From an uncultured Bacteroidales bacterium (GTDB lineage: Bacteria > Bacteroidota > Bacteroidia > Bacteroidales > Marinilabiliaceae): a stretch of DNA of 64,000 nucleotides. Position numbers and translations under genes: made by a program. Numbering within the stretch: the first letter of the stretch is position 1; every line of letters begins with the position of its first letter. The stretch covers positions 1 through 64,000 of the forward strand of contig CALAUL010000070.1 of assembly GCA_937892255.1 (NCBI GenBank). Reading direction: 5' to 3'. This document shows positions 39,501 to 54,500 of the stretch, piece by piece. Below the pieces are notes generated by a model, which did no database searches, was not told where the DNA came from, and saw only the letters and a list, made by a program, of their open reading frames with translations.

Positions 39501-42500
39501 AGGCTGATGGTGTCACACCTCGTGAGGTAGAGTACACGTTGATGGTTCAGACAGGTGACTGTGAATATGTACATGCTGAGAAGGTAATAGGTATCAAGCC
39601 TATTACATTTAGCTTGACAACGGCAGATAAGTGTGACTATGAGAATAGAACTATCGATGTAGATATTATCTCGTTGGAAAAGGCAGTAAGCGAATACAAC
39701 TTTGTATGGACAGGTGATAGTATCAATAATCCATATAAGTGGGATTTGGCAACGAAGACACTCAGTGATGTCGCTAAGGGAGGTAACTATACATTGACTA
39801 TTACTGATAGAAGTAATATTTCATGTTCTACTTCTAATACAATATTCATACCATCGAAGATATTTATCGAGACGGTGAAGAATCAGAATGTGACATGTGA
39901 AGGAAATAATGATGGAGAGATAGAGGTCTTGGCACAACCTGTATACAATGAGTATGGATATACATATTCATGGCAATATGCATCAGGTAATGCTAATGTA
40001 GTCCCTGCGACATCGGCATTTGGTGCATGTCCAACGAATGTATATATCCCTGCTACTAAGCCAAACTCGTTAAGAGGTCCATCAGGTTGGTATAAAGTGA
40101 CAGTGACAAACACTGCTTACAGCTGTTCGGAAACGAAATATATCTACTTGAATCACAATGCAACAACGGCAGATGTTGCAACTATCGACATCCTCAACTG
40201 TGCCGATGATGCGAAGAGTGGTGAGATAAGTGTCCGTCCGCGCGGAGGTATAGAGCCATACTCAATAGCAGTACGTGAAGGAACATCAGTACAAGGCATA
40301 CAAGCACAGAAGAGAGAAAATGTCAAAGAAGATCAACTTGTAGAGTTTGTAGGATTTAAAGCAGGCACATATACTATTGACATAAGAGATGCAAACGGAT
40401 GTGACTGGGATACAACGATAATGATAAATCAGACACCTCAGGTGGAGGCCGTCTTGACATCGTTTGAGATGACTCAGGGAACCAACAACGGAACAGCATC
40501 AATATCTGTAAAGGGCGGAAAAGTTTTGTCGGATGGTTCTTACAGCTATTCTGTTAAGATAGTTAATAACACATCAGGTTCGTCAAAAACAGAAATATTC
40601 AACTCCGTAACAACGCAGGAAATAACACTCAATAATCTCGCAGCCGGAGAATATGATATAGAAGTTGTAGACGCAAATAGTGAGAGTGACCCATCATCAT
40701 GTCGCGCTTCGTTCGTCATGGGCCTCGATGTCAAGACAACAACAATACAACCGAATTGTGAAACATCAAATGATGGAACGATAAGACTTACAGTATCAGG
40801 TTATCATGATGCTACAAAGTTGTCATACAAGGTAGAGAGGGACAATGTTGTAGTATATGAGACAGGAAATACACAAGACATAGACGCCGTTATTTCGACC
40901 GGAGGAATAGAGTTTAGAAAACTCGAGCCGGGAACATATAGCATAGTAGTAACGGAAACATCAACGACAAACAATGGAATCTATCATGTTGCCGATGTGA
41001 CACTTGACTATCAGAAAGCGATGGAAGTAAGCATCTCTTCAAAGTCAGATGTGACATGCAACGGAGGAAATGATGGTACAATAACAATCGACGAAAAGAC
41101 CAACGGCATCACCGGAGGATTGAACTACATGTGGTACAAAGCCACAGCGTTTGATGCAAATGGCGTTCCTATTGATTCGACGGAGTTAGCTTCGACAGAG
41201 TGGGTCAAGAGTGGCAGCAGATTCTCGGGATTCTTGGCAGGTACATACAAAGTACGATTGTACGAGGGCAATGACGTCAACGGCTGTTATACAGAGTCAG
41301 GTTGGGTGACATTGGACGAAGACCCTGTCGTTGACTTCATGTTGACTATGACAGATGCATGTGACGTGGCAAATCGTAAAGTTGAAGTGTGGGCAAAAGA
41401 GGCGTTTACTCAAGATGTTAAATATTCAACATATGTACTCACTCCATCTGGAACAGCCTTTAACAACAATGCAGTAAGTGCCAAGACATATGCCGGACAG
41501 ACTCTGGATGCAAATGGTTATGTGAAAGTTGCCGAATACAGCAACATCATCAATGGAGGAGACTTTGCAGTGACATTCGTTCCTGCAAGTGGTTGTAAGA
41601 ATGTGCCGACACATAGTGTAGTGCTCAATGATGAGTTGAAAGTAGAGTTGGTATCTAAGACAGATATTACACATGCACAAAATGCAGAGATACGTGTTAA
41701 GGCAACAGGCGGTAATGGCGAAGGCAGTTACTCATACAGTTGGTACAAATATGACGAGAACGCAGGCGCATATCCTCCAAATTCGTCAGCCGAAACGAGA
41801 GAACCGATATACGACAACTTGGAGGCAGGCAAATACAAAGTAGTTGTTTCTGACGGAGTATGTATAGCGACATTGTTGGATATAGAAATAGCTTCATATA
41901 TCGGTTTGACAGTAAGCGCTTCAGCTACGGAAGTATCATGTAATGGCATGTCAGACGCAACCATCACGGCATTGGCAAACGGCGGAAATGCACCATACAG
42001 ATACCAATGGTACAGAGCTGACGCAAGCAACAATTATGAGATATTGTCGGGTCAGACACAGTCGCAGTTGAAGAACGTATCGGCAGGAAGTTATAAAGTC
42101 GTCGTTACAGATAGCAAGGGCGCAAGCAATGAGACAAGTGCGGTAGTAATAGAACCCGTCTCTATAGCGTTCAACTTGATCAAAACACAAGATATATCTT
42201 GTGATGGAAAGGACGGTAAGTTGGCAATAGAGTTCGTAGATCCGGATTTGGAGAGAGCTTCAAAACTCGTTGCACCAAATGCAAATAACGAGCAGTCAAC
42301 ATGGGATAGCAACAAACGACAGTTGACGGTAGACTACATGAAGAATGGCGAGTTGCGCAATGTAGTTATAGAGATAGCATGGTCGGGCACTTTGACGAAT
42401 ACAACAAACGCCCTTACACAAGAAGGCCTTGTAAGTGGAAACTATTCAGTTACGGCTACCGTTGTAGCGGCGAGTGGAGCGAAGAACTGTCCGGAGACAC

Positions 42501-45500
42501 GTGCCGTGACATTCGTTCAGCCGATGAACGTGACATATAAAGTTACCAATTCAACATGTTTGGGCAAGAATACAGGTTCTATAGCTGTTAATGTCTCTGG
42601 CGGTTCGGGTGATTATCTCTATGCTTGGAGAGACATACAAGGCCCAACTCCGGACAAGTCTGAATTTACTGCACTCAACGTTCGTAATAATCTCGCAGCA
42701 GGAACATATTACGTCGTTGTACTTGATAATGTAGCCAGAGACATGAACGGAAATGGTACAACAACAGACCCGAGCGACAATTGCTATTCGGATACGATAG
42801 AGATAAATGTTGGCGATAGCTATCCGTTCAGTGTGACAGGAACGAAGACAGACGTTTCATGCTACGAAGAACAGAATGGTACAATAAGTATGGCCGTTCA
42901 AGGAGGTTCGGGCAACTACTACTACGATTGGAGTGGTTCGGGAGCCGGCTTGGATAAGACAGACCGCACAAAGAGCAACCAGACAGGACTTGCAAGCGGT
43001 ACATACATGGTTGTTGTTACAGATAGATACTACGGCTGTAGTGCACAAGAAGAGTTTACTATCGCCGGACCGAAAGAGGAATTGAAGGTCGACGTTGTAT
43101 CGAATGGCGTGACATGTTTCGGAGCAAGCGATGGCGAGATGACGGTAAAAGTTTCGGGAGGAACAATGCTTATCGGAAGCAACTACAGATATAAGTACAC
43201 CGATATAAATGGCAAGTCTATTGATGGAACTTTTGTTACAATGGATCTTACAAATCCAACACTCGGAGGCACAGCTATAGTTAATGGCTTGTTGGCAGGA
43301 AACTATCTGCTCTATGTTTATGACATTAATGGATGTCAGAAGATAGTAGAGGTAAATATCCCGTCACCGGAAAAGATAGAGGCGACATTCTCTACAACAA
43401 ACGTGACAGTCAAAGACGCTAATAATGGTAAGTTATCGATAGAGAACATTTCAGGAGGAACAAAGCCTTACAAGATTAAGTGGACAGACGCAAATGGCAA
43501 TGAACTGCCCAATTCACAAGATCAGTATCTCGTTACAGGATTAGCGGCAGGAAAATATAATGTGACTATTACCGATATAAATGGATGTACGTCGGATACA
43601 TACGAACTTGTAATCAATGATAATGGATCTCTTGCTGTAACCATTACAACAGAGCCTATCAAATGTTTTGGAGAAGCTACAGGCGTTATCAACGTGATGA
43701 TAAACAATGGTAAGCGACCATTTGACATTTATGTTGATGATAAGCTCGTACAAGAGGATTATCCGGGAGGAACATTACTCATCTTGGAGGGATACACAGA
43801 GGGCACATATCGTGTTCGCGTTGAAGACGTAGAAGGAGGCAAATACGAGCAAGATGCCGTAATAGCTTACGACGGAGTAACATCAAAATTGGCTATAGCT
43901 CTTAAGTCAAATGACGTGCCAATCTGTTTCGGTTCTAAGGACGGACATATCGAAGTTGAAATAACCGGCGGTAAATGGGAAAATGACCCAACAGGCGTAC
44001 CATATTACAAGGAGTTGACAATCTCTCCGGGTGCTATAAAATTGGCTGATGCGTCGAGACCGTCAAGTAGTTATGCAACAAACAACCCAAACAGCCCGAT
44101 ACAGTTGGGAGCCGGAACATACATCGTCACGGTTACAGACTACAATGGTTGTCAGGTGTCGGACGAAGTAGAAATAGTACAATATGACGAGATAAAGATA
44201 GAGAACGCCGTAGTGACAGACGTCACTTGTGCCGAAGCAAAAGACGGACGTATTACTAATACCGTTAGCGGAGGTAATGGCAACTTCACTTACAAGTGGG
44301 AAGTGAAAGATGGTAACAACTGGAAAGATATACAGGGCGCAGTTACATCTGACATAAACCTTGAAAATGTTGACGGAAATAAGACATATCGCTTGACGGT
44401 AACAGATGGCAACAACTGTGAAGCTACAGCAGAGTACTATATAAAAGAGCCTCAAGCCCTTACATATAAGGTGTCGCATATTGATGTCAAGAGCTGTGAC
44501 CCGAATGCAAACGAAGGAGTCATAATGGTAGAAGTTAAGTATGGAACACCTCCATATATGATAACACTCGACGGAGCAGAGCCGGTAACTACAACAGGAT
44601 ATTACAGATTCGAAAATGTAGCAGTCGGAAAACGTTCGATAAACATTGTAGATGCTAACGGCTGTAGTTCGTTTGTAGATGCAAACGGCAATATATTGCC
44701 TAATCCGATATCTGTCGAAATCAAGAAGTACGACGATATGTCGCTTGACATCACAGAATATGTGATGGACGACAGCGAAGGCGGACTTGGAAGCGTGAAA
44801 TTCAACTTGTCAGGAGGAGTCATAGATCAACACACTCAATCGAAATATGAAATCGTATTGTCAAGTGACAATGTCCCCGGCTTCGACACTCGCGTTGTAT
44901 CCGGAATTGTCTCGGGTGTGACATCAACGGTTGAGTACTCAGAGCAAAAATGTAAAGCAACATGGGTGACAGACCATTTGGAGGTTGAATTTACAGACCT
45001 TGATGCAGGCCAGTACATGATAAATGTCCGAGATCTGAATGCATTACATTCAACATGTGTAGCTGCAGAGTCGTTTGAATTTGACAAGTTAAGAATTGTC
45101 TCTTCGATGACAAAATCACCATTCTGTAGAGGCTTGAAAAATGGCGAGATAACCATATCTGTAGATGGAAACCATGGCAATTTGACATATATCTGGTATA
45201 AGGAAGACGGAACAGGAACATTTAACCCCATAACAGGACAGACATCAAATGTATTGTCGTCGCTCGAGGAGGGAAAATATAGAGTAGAAGTTTATGATGG
45301 AATATTGGACGAAAATGGAATTGATACAGATGTTAATCATAAGGTAGGCAAACTATCGAAAGATTTTGAACTTAAAACAGATAGAGCATACCAGATTAAT
45401 GAAGTAGTGACAGATCAAGTATGTTATGGTTCTAACACGGGAGCTATCAGCGTCGTAGTAGCAGGAGCTAAACCGGATATAGATTTGATGTACTTCTGGA

Positions 45501-48500
45501 CCGGTCCTAACGGCTTCACATCAAACGAACCAAATATTTCAAATCTAAGAAGCGGATATTACTATTTACAAGTTGTTGACAATGACGGATGTTCGGTAAG
45601 CGGTGGCTTTGAAGTTAAGGCAGCGACAGAACTTACATACGGGTTGAAGATAGTAGACGGTTCGGTAGATTGTGAAACAAACGAAAGAAAATTTGAGTTT
45701 TACCCACGTCCGGCAGGCGGAACACCATATACAAATGGTGAATCATACAGATATAGCATAGTAGGTCCTGCTAATATTTCATTTAATGGTCCTGACGACT
45801 TTGATGACATCGTATTCAATATCAGTGGAGACTATACAATGATAGTCACAGACGCAAACGGATGTGATGTTCGTATGCCGTTTGAAGTACCGGAGGAAAT
45901 GGACCTCGTGAAGATACCTCCTACGATAGGAAATGTAAGTTGTCACGGTGGAAACGATGGCTATATATCGGTAGACGTTACGGGAGCTGTTAACCCAACG
46001 TACAGATGGTTTAAGAAAAATGCTTCTAACCAGTATGTTGAGATTACTGTAGCAGAAAATCCAACAGCCATAACAAGCACAATAGAGAACTTGACGGCAG
46101 GAGAGTATCAAGTAGAGATTACTCGAGTAGACCCGTCGGGACAGTTGTGTACTAAGAAGTTTGATGAAGGTTTTAAGGTTGAAGAACCATCAGCAATGAC
46201 ATTTACAGCAACGGCAACAGATGAGACAGGCTGTGGAGATGTAGGAAATGGCAAGATAGCAGTTTCGGTTAAAGGAGGTTCAGCACCATACGTAATGCAC
46301 TTGTATGGAGACGGCGACGAGAAGAAAATTGTCACATCAACATCTGGCGACTATATCTTCACAGACTTGGCAGGAGAACCAGGTGGAGGTAGATTCTACC
46401 AAGTAGAGGTGCTCGACGCTAATGGTTGTATGGCAGTTAAAGAAGGCACGCAAGATGAGTACATAGCAAATGTTGCGGTGAAAAAGTCTGAAGCGTTGAT
46501 GATAAACAACGCTATAGGAGGAACAATCCTCGACGTCAATTCAACGATAGAGCCGGGTGTTGTATCATTCGATGTGACAGGAGGTAAAAAGAATATCACA
46601 GGACAGAACAAGTATCGAATTAATGTAACAACAGCCAATGTCGCTGTTATCTTCGATGCAACATACGAATATGATGCAACGGGAGCTGTAAGCAACATTA
46701 TCATCGCGAAGACAAACACTGCAGATGACGTTACATCGAACGGCAAGACATTGACAGTAAAGAACCTTAAAGCCGGAGTGTACGAGATTTCGGTACAGGA
46801 TATAAATGTATTGCCAACGAATTGTACAACACTTGAGCAGGTGAGTGTTAGTCAGTTGCGATTGACATCGACAATAGAAGAACCATCTTGTGAGTCATTG
46901 GACAATGGTTCGATAAGCCTTGGTGTTGTAGGAGCGGTGGGTACAGAATTGAGTTACCGATGGTTCTATAATGAGACAGGGTTCACTCAGTTGGACGTAG
47001 AGAACAACATGTATGTCATAACGCCTCAAGATGGAGTACATAGTTCATTCGATGACTACAATGCAGCGAATAAGATGTTGCTCAATAGTGTGGTACATCG
47101 TAATCTGAAAGCAGGTTACTATACAGTTGTTGTGACAGATAAGGACGATAACGGAGACGTAATAGCACAGGGTGTTATTAAGATTCGAATGAAATACAAA
47201 AAGAATCTCTCTCTCATCGAGACTATCATCGACGAACGTTGTTTCGAGGCTAAGGACGGAAGTATAACAGTCACTGTCTTGAACAACGGCGCACCATCGT
47301 ATGCTAATTACACATATCAGTGGAGTGGCTCGGATATAGAGTTGGAGGGTAACTCTACGATATCAGGATTGGCTCCGGGAGAGTATTTCGTGACGGTGAC
47401 AGACGAAGAGGGTTGTAGCTTTACAAATACTAAGGAGTATATCATCAAGCCGGCAACGGCTCTTGACTTTACGCTGAATGGATCTATTGATGCACAGTCT
47501 TGTGGAGACCAAGATGAATACAAGCGTGTTATCAAGATTCTTGACTCAAGAGGCAATGAGCCTGATTACTCAAATGGTAATAATCCATTCGGAGGCGTTG
47601 CGCCGTACAGATTCTCATGGTCAGGAGCAGCTCCGGTGACGAAAGTTCAAGCAGACGAAACGGTTACTTTGGCAAACGGAAATACAATAGATTTGCATCC
47701 GGGAGATGTTAAGAACCTTACCAAAGGAGGAATATACAGAGTGACGATGACAGATGCCAACGGTTGTAAGTTGTCGAAAGAGGTCTTTGTTCCTGTAGAG
47801 ATATTGGTTGACCATGTGGACATTTCATCTATCAGTTGTTGGGGCGGATACGTTCTTGCCGATGACGAGACAGTGATAGTAGAAACAGAGAATGTACAAG
47901 AAATACAAGGTGGTGGCTATGAAGTTAAAAATGACTTTATAGTAAATGCAGGAACACCAGATGAGAAGTCAATCTCTGCAGGAGAAATAGTTAAAAAGAT
48001 TCCGGGATCAAAAGACGGTAAGATAGAGGTCGTACTTGTCGAGGGTAACGAAGTTCCGAGCTACACATGGTATCGCAACACGAAAGACTCAAACGGTAAT
48101 GATACGTATGATGTTCAGTCTGGCGCATTGTCAACGAAGAGCTCTGTTGAGGGCTTGGATGCCGGCAAGTACTGGGTACATGTAGAGTCAGGTAGTTGCG
48201 AGAAATATCTTGGTCCGTTTGAAGTGTCACAGTCGGATAAGCCACTTCATCTCTTGGCAACACCAACGCATATCACTTCATGTTTGAACTCAGAGACAGG
48301 ACGTATTACAGTAAATGTGACGGGAGGTACAGCTCCGTATTCTATCTACTTCCTCGATGGTAAGGAGAATACAACGCACGAGTCGCACAATGGTTACTTC
48401 TTGTTTACTGACTTGAAAGCAGCAACAGGCTTGTATCGTTTGCGAGTGACAGACGCTAATGGTTGTACATATCCATCGGATGGTACATTCGTCAATGTGG

Positions 48501-51500
48501 ATGTCCGTCAGCCGGGAGCTTTGACGATAGCGGTAGACCGTTATCAGATGAACTTGACAACAGGCGATGGTGAGTTGGATTTCCATATTACAGGCGGTGT
48601 GGAGAGGCCGACAGATGACGCATCGAAGGGAGCTTACTATCGTTATTACCAGTATGTGCTTACAGGAGAAGGCAATGCTTCGTACAAGGCAGATGTCATC
48701 AAATCGTACGTGAATAGAGCACCTGATGACAGCACTATAGAACCAGGCGAGACCGATCCGAATAGTGTAAACTGGATTAAATGGAATGACCTTAATCCGG
48801 GTAAATACCTTCTTACTGTATCAGACTACAACTCAGACGGCTATTGCTCTGTTCAGCGTGAGTTTGAGATAGTAGACCTTATTGTCAATACAGACGAGAA
48901 GATAAATCCGTCATGTTCATCTAATGCAGCAGATGGTAAGATAGCAATCAGCGTAGAAGGTAACACAGGAGATGTGACATATAAGTGGTATTATCACAAG
49001 GACGACAAAGCCAATATGGAACATGTGTCTGATTATGATAATAAGCCTACATTGACAAATCTTCCGGTTGGTTTCTATCGAGTGGAAGTTACTGATGACG
49101 GCGTTTATAATCCGGCCGATTACAGAACCGAGATTTATAAAGAGGGAGGTAAGGTTACCGGAGCGAATGTCAAGACACTCGAGTTTACGCTTGACAATAG
49201 CCAGAACATCGACTTGGGTAATAAAGATACTGATAATGACGGTATCATAGATTACATGCCATGGACAATCAAGCATCAGACATGTTTTGGTGACGTCTAT
49301 GACGGTGCTATCACTCCTGTCATAATAGCAGAAAACGAGGAGAACCTGACATATAGCTGGAGCGGACCATCTGGTTTCACATCGAACGAGAAGAACATCA
49401 AGGATTTGAAGCCGGGAACATATTACCTCACAGTATCAGACGAACGAGGTTGTTATGCTCGTGAATCAGCAGTTGTGAATGCCGCTTCACCAATAATATT
49501 TGAGCTTAAGCCGGAAGATGACTTCTGTGATGTAAATACTCGTAAGTACAGAGTCATTTACAAAGATCAGAACGGAAACGAACAAAATGGAGTGACCGGA
49601 GGCTATACAACACAATTACAAACTTACTCATTTGACTGGAGTGGCGAGAGTACGATATCATGGAGTGGCGGAGCACCGGAAGCTGATGGATACCTTGCAA
49701 CGGGCTTCGTAGAAGGCGGAGTATACACATTGTATGTTCGAGATGCCAACATGTGTCTTGCAACAGCATCAACACCAGAGTTGCATTCAGCGGTAGAAGT
49801 GACAGCCGAAGTGATAGATGTCATGTGTAACGCAGGAGCCAACGGACAGATAGACCCAACGATAACAAACGGTATTGGAAACTACAAGTATGCATGGTAT
49901 AAAGATGTTAATCCGGAGACAACACCGAGTGCAACACCGATAGCTAATACACGTGTGGCGTCAAATCTCGAAGCCGGAACATACTATTTCGTAGTTACTG
50001 ACTGGGAGAAGTCCGATTGTAGTGGTTGCAGCAAGAATTACTATTATAGTTGGACAATCGTACAACCGGACCAACTCAATGTAGAGGCAACAGCTGTATC
50101 TCCGATGTGTTCAGGTGCGGCAGACGGCTCTATAACAGTAGAGGTGTCAGGAGGAGTAAAACCATATAGATACATATGGAACGTAGGATCTACAACGGTA
50201 GAAACATCAATACCAAAACTTACCGGAATCACAGCCGGTACATACTTCGTTACAGTGACAGATGCCAACGGATGTAGTAAACAGGACGTTGTGACAGTCG
50301 TTGATGCGCAGAGTCTCGAGTTCGACATAGAAGCTACAGCGGTAGATTGTGATGGAGAAAACGGAAAACTCGAGTTGGAGTTTGTAGACCCGAATGTAGT
50401 GGTGGGTCAAGACGGCGTGTCGTTGTTCTGGAATGGACCGTCTATTACAACTGCCAATTCGCAGAATATAACCTTGCAAGAGAACCTCAAATCGGGATTA
50501 TACTCTGTGACGGTAATGCGAAACGGAGGTTGTGCTGTTACAAAGCAGTATACATTCGCAGAGCCGATGAACATGGTCAACTATTCAGTGACAGACAACC
50601 GTTGTTCGGGTAGTAAGACTGGCGGTATAACTATAGAAATGATAGGTGGTTCTGGTAGATATAGTTATCACTGGAGTGCATACGACAAAGAGAAAGACGA
50701 ACCTGATGCTAAACCAATAACACATACCGGATTGGACAATGTTAATGGTGCGTTCCAAGCAGGTCTTATTGCCGGTGTATACTACGTAGAAGTGTCCGAT
50801 AATGTGAGCAACTGTACAAAAGAATATGGCCCATTTGTCGTAGAGAACACAATGGAACTTACCGTCACAGCCACAAACGGCAAAGAGACATGTGTAGGTT
50901 CAAGAGACGGTGTGATAAACGTTGATGTAAGAGGCGGTTCGGGTAACTACACATTCCAATGGTACGGCAACGGAGAAGGAATTGTTGAAGGAGCACAGAA
51001 TCAATATGCACTTAGCAAGGGTAATTACCAAGTACTTGTTACCGATACACATAACGGATGCGTCGTTTCGGAAAATGTTGAAGTATTCGGCTCTGTAGAA
51101 CCTCTTGAAATAAATGTGACATCTGTCACAGACGTAGAATGTAACAACGGAAATACAGGTGTCATAAATATCGACATTATCGGAGGTACACCATTTGAAG
51201 AAGTGGATCAGAATGGCGATACATGCAGGTATTATAAGATAACATGGGCGCATAAGGTCAATGTAGAAAAAGGTTTGTCGTCAGTAGCAGATCAGTTGAA
51301 GGCCGGAACATATCATGTATCGGTTGAAGACCAATACGGATGCGTATCAGAAGAGTATATCACGGTAAGTGAAAATGAGCCGCTGATTTCAACACATCAG
51401 GTGACGAACGTAGTGAAAGTAGGAGAACACACCGGTGCAATACGCATAACAGCCATAAGTGGCGGATCGTATCCATACAATACCGAATGGTTCAGATGGG

Positions 51501-54500
51501 ATGGAACAAACGCTAATGGAGATATATGGACACCAGCGGCTACAACGGGTAACGACCTTGAATTGTCGGGACAAAGTGCAGGACTATACAAGTACAAGAT
51601 AACAGACCGAGCAGGCTGTACGATAGAAAAAGAGGTCGTAATTTCAGATAATGGAGCGTTGCAGGTAGATATCAAAGTAGTGTCAGACGTCATGTGTTAT
51701 GGTGATGCAACGGGCGTCATAGATGTGAGAATATATAACGGTAAGGCTCCATATACAGTTACGATGAACGGTCTGCTTGTTATGTTTGACGGAGAAGTGC
51801 CTCAAGAACCGGGAATCTACAAGCTCGATGAGTTGTATTCAGGAGTCTACACAATAGTTGTTAGCGATGCTAATGGTGCAGAGTTCAAAGAGACAGTGAT
51901 GATAAGCCAGCCGTCAGAGAGATTGACTCTTACTGTTGAAGAGACAGATGTTCACTGTGCCGGAGAAAACAATGGTACACTAATGGTTACAATTAGCGGA
52001 GGAGTACCATTTGTAGCTACAACAGCAACTAACGGATTGGCTGTCGGAGATGAGTATTACACGGTGTACATGAACGGTACTCATGAAATAGAGAAAAATG
52101 AAGCCGAGAACGGATATATAATACAAAATCTTGCAACAGGTCAGTATCGATTGAGTGTTGAAGATGCTAATGGCTGTAGCGTTGTTAAGACAGCAAGAGT
52201 CACAGAGCATAATAGAGTAGAAGTTGACTTGGTGGAGAAGATTGATGTCCTTTGCAATGGAGAAGCGACAGGTTCTATCGAGGTTCGCGAACGTGGTACA
52301 ACGAAGCCAATCTTCCATTGGACGGCAATTCCAATACAAGGTTCTGCAACGATGCCTACCGACGTATCTGCAATAAACAGCTCTCGAATCACAGACTTGA
52401 AAGCAGGTATTTACGAAGTCGTAGTTGAAGATGGAGAGACAGGCTGTGAGAGCGAACCAATGAGTTTCACCGTTTCTGAACCGGAGGTACTTGAAGCATC
52501 GATGACTCCGACAAACGTTACAACATGTCATGGACAAAACGATGGACAGATGACGGTATACATCAAGGGTGGAGTTCGTCCTTATACCATCAAGTTCTAC
52601 GACAGTCAGAAAGCTTCAGAAGTAGAAACAGTTGAGATACGCACAGGTTTGCACGTCTTCAAGAATCTACAAGGAGGCAGAACATACAAGGCTATTGTAT
52701 CAGACGCTAATGGTTGTATACATCAGATTTTGGAAGAGTCTGTATCGCAGCCGGAAACCCTAAGTGTATCAGACTTAACATCGTCTATAAGCTGTGAGAA
52801 TTCAGATGGTGTAATCACACTGAAGATTAACGGTGGTTTAGTCAATGCAGCAGGTCGGAACAACTATCAAATTTCGATAACAGGACCTGTGAATAAGTCG
52901 AGGCCGCTTAATGTTGACACTTCTGATGCAAATGCAAGTCGTGAAGTTAAGTTCGAGAACTTGATGGAAGGCACATACATGATAAACGTAGAAGACCTAA
53001 ACTCATCATCGTTCGACAAGTGCACAACAACGGCAATGGTTGACCTCTCTAATATACACGTGTCTTCAACAGTGACAAGACCAATGTGTATAGGTATCAA
53101 CGACGGTTCTATCATTCTTGACATAACAGGCAATGAAGGACAATTGACATACAAATGGGAGAAATATGATGGTTCAAATTGGGCAGAGTTAAGCGCAGGT
53201 TCTACACTTCAGAATGCAACATCTCTAGGCGAAGGCAAGTACCGTGTGACAATAACAGACAGCGCACGTCCTACATGTAACGTAGTCAGAGAATACGATT
53301 TGACATATCAGCGAGTACTCGATGTCACAGCAGCTGTGACACACGAACAATGTCATGGTGCATCTGACGGTACCATAACAGACGTCATCTTGACAGGCTT
53401 TGTAGACGAAGACAATGTGACATATCTTTGGTCAGGTGCGGGTATAACAGCATCGACCGTCTCAGCGTCATCGTTGACAGGATTGATGCCGGGAACATAT
53501 ACTCTCACTGTGACAGACAATGTCAACAAATGCGCTGTACAGAAGACGTTTATGGTAGAAGCAGCGGCTCCACAGTTGAAAGTAAATGTTGAGCAGACAA
53601 GAAATAGCTGTAAACCATACGACAGAACGATAACAGTCAGAGTGACAGGTGGCGTAGGAACATATCGTTACATAGCAAGTGGACCTATCTCGAGTGTTAC
53701 ATTTGATGGTGCACCGGTGATAGAAACAGATGCTGTTACCGGCGCAGTGACGAAAGTTTATACGTTGTCGAATGTGACACAAGGTGGCGAATACTCATTC
53801 ACATTCACCGACGCAAACAACTGTTCAGCAACAGAGAGCATAGTGCTTCCGACTACCTTGGAATGGATAGAAGGAGACATCGTGGTAACGCATTTGGATT
53901 GTCAAGGCGGTAATCAAGGTGCTATAAACGTTGGCATAAAGGGAGGTGTTGAGCCATATACATACTTGTGGACAAGTGACAAGTTCGCTCAAGGAACAAC
54001 GATGAATACTCCGGGAATATCAGACCTTGTAGCAGGAGAATACACGCTTGAAGTCACAGACGCAGAAGGTTGCTCTATGACAAGAACATTCACTGTGACA
54101 GAGCCAACAGATATTTCTATTAAACTCAATCGTACTCATATTACATGTTACGGAGAAGCAAACGGCTCAATAGCGGCAACCGTAAGCGGCGGTTCATCGC
54201 CATACACATACAGATGGAGCAATGGCGCAACGACGCGTACTATAAGCGACCTCGAAAAGGGAACATACACACTTACCGTTACCGATTCTAAGGGCTGTAC
54301 TGCAAGTCAGTCAATAGATGTCGCAGAACCGGCAGAGATAGACTTTGACTTAGTCCTCGTTGAAGATGTCGACTGCGAGACATCTACGGGAGGTAAGTTG
54401 GAAATACAGAATCTTCGCGGAGGCTGGAATCCGGACGCAACAACGGGAATAGGAACTCTGACATATATTTGGTCGGGTGAGTCGATAGGCAACGACGGCA

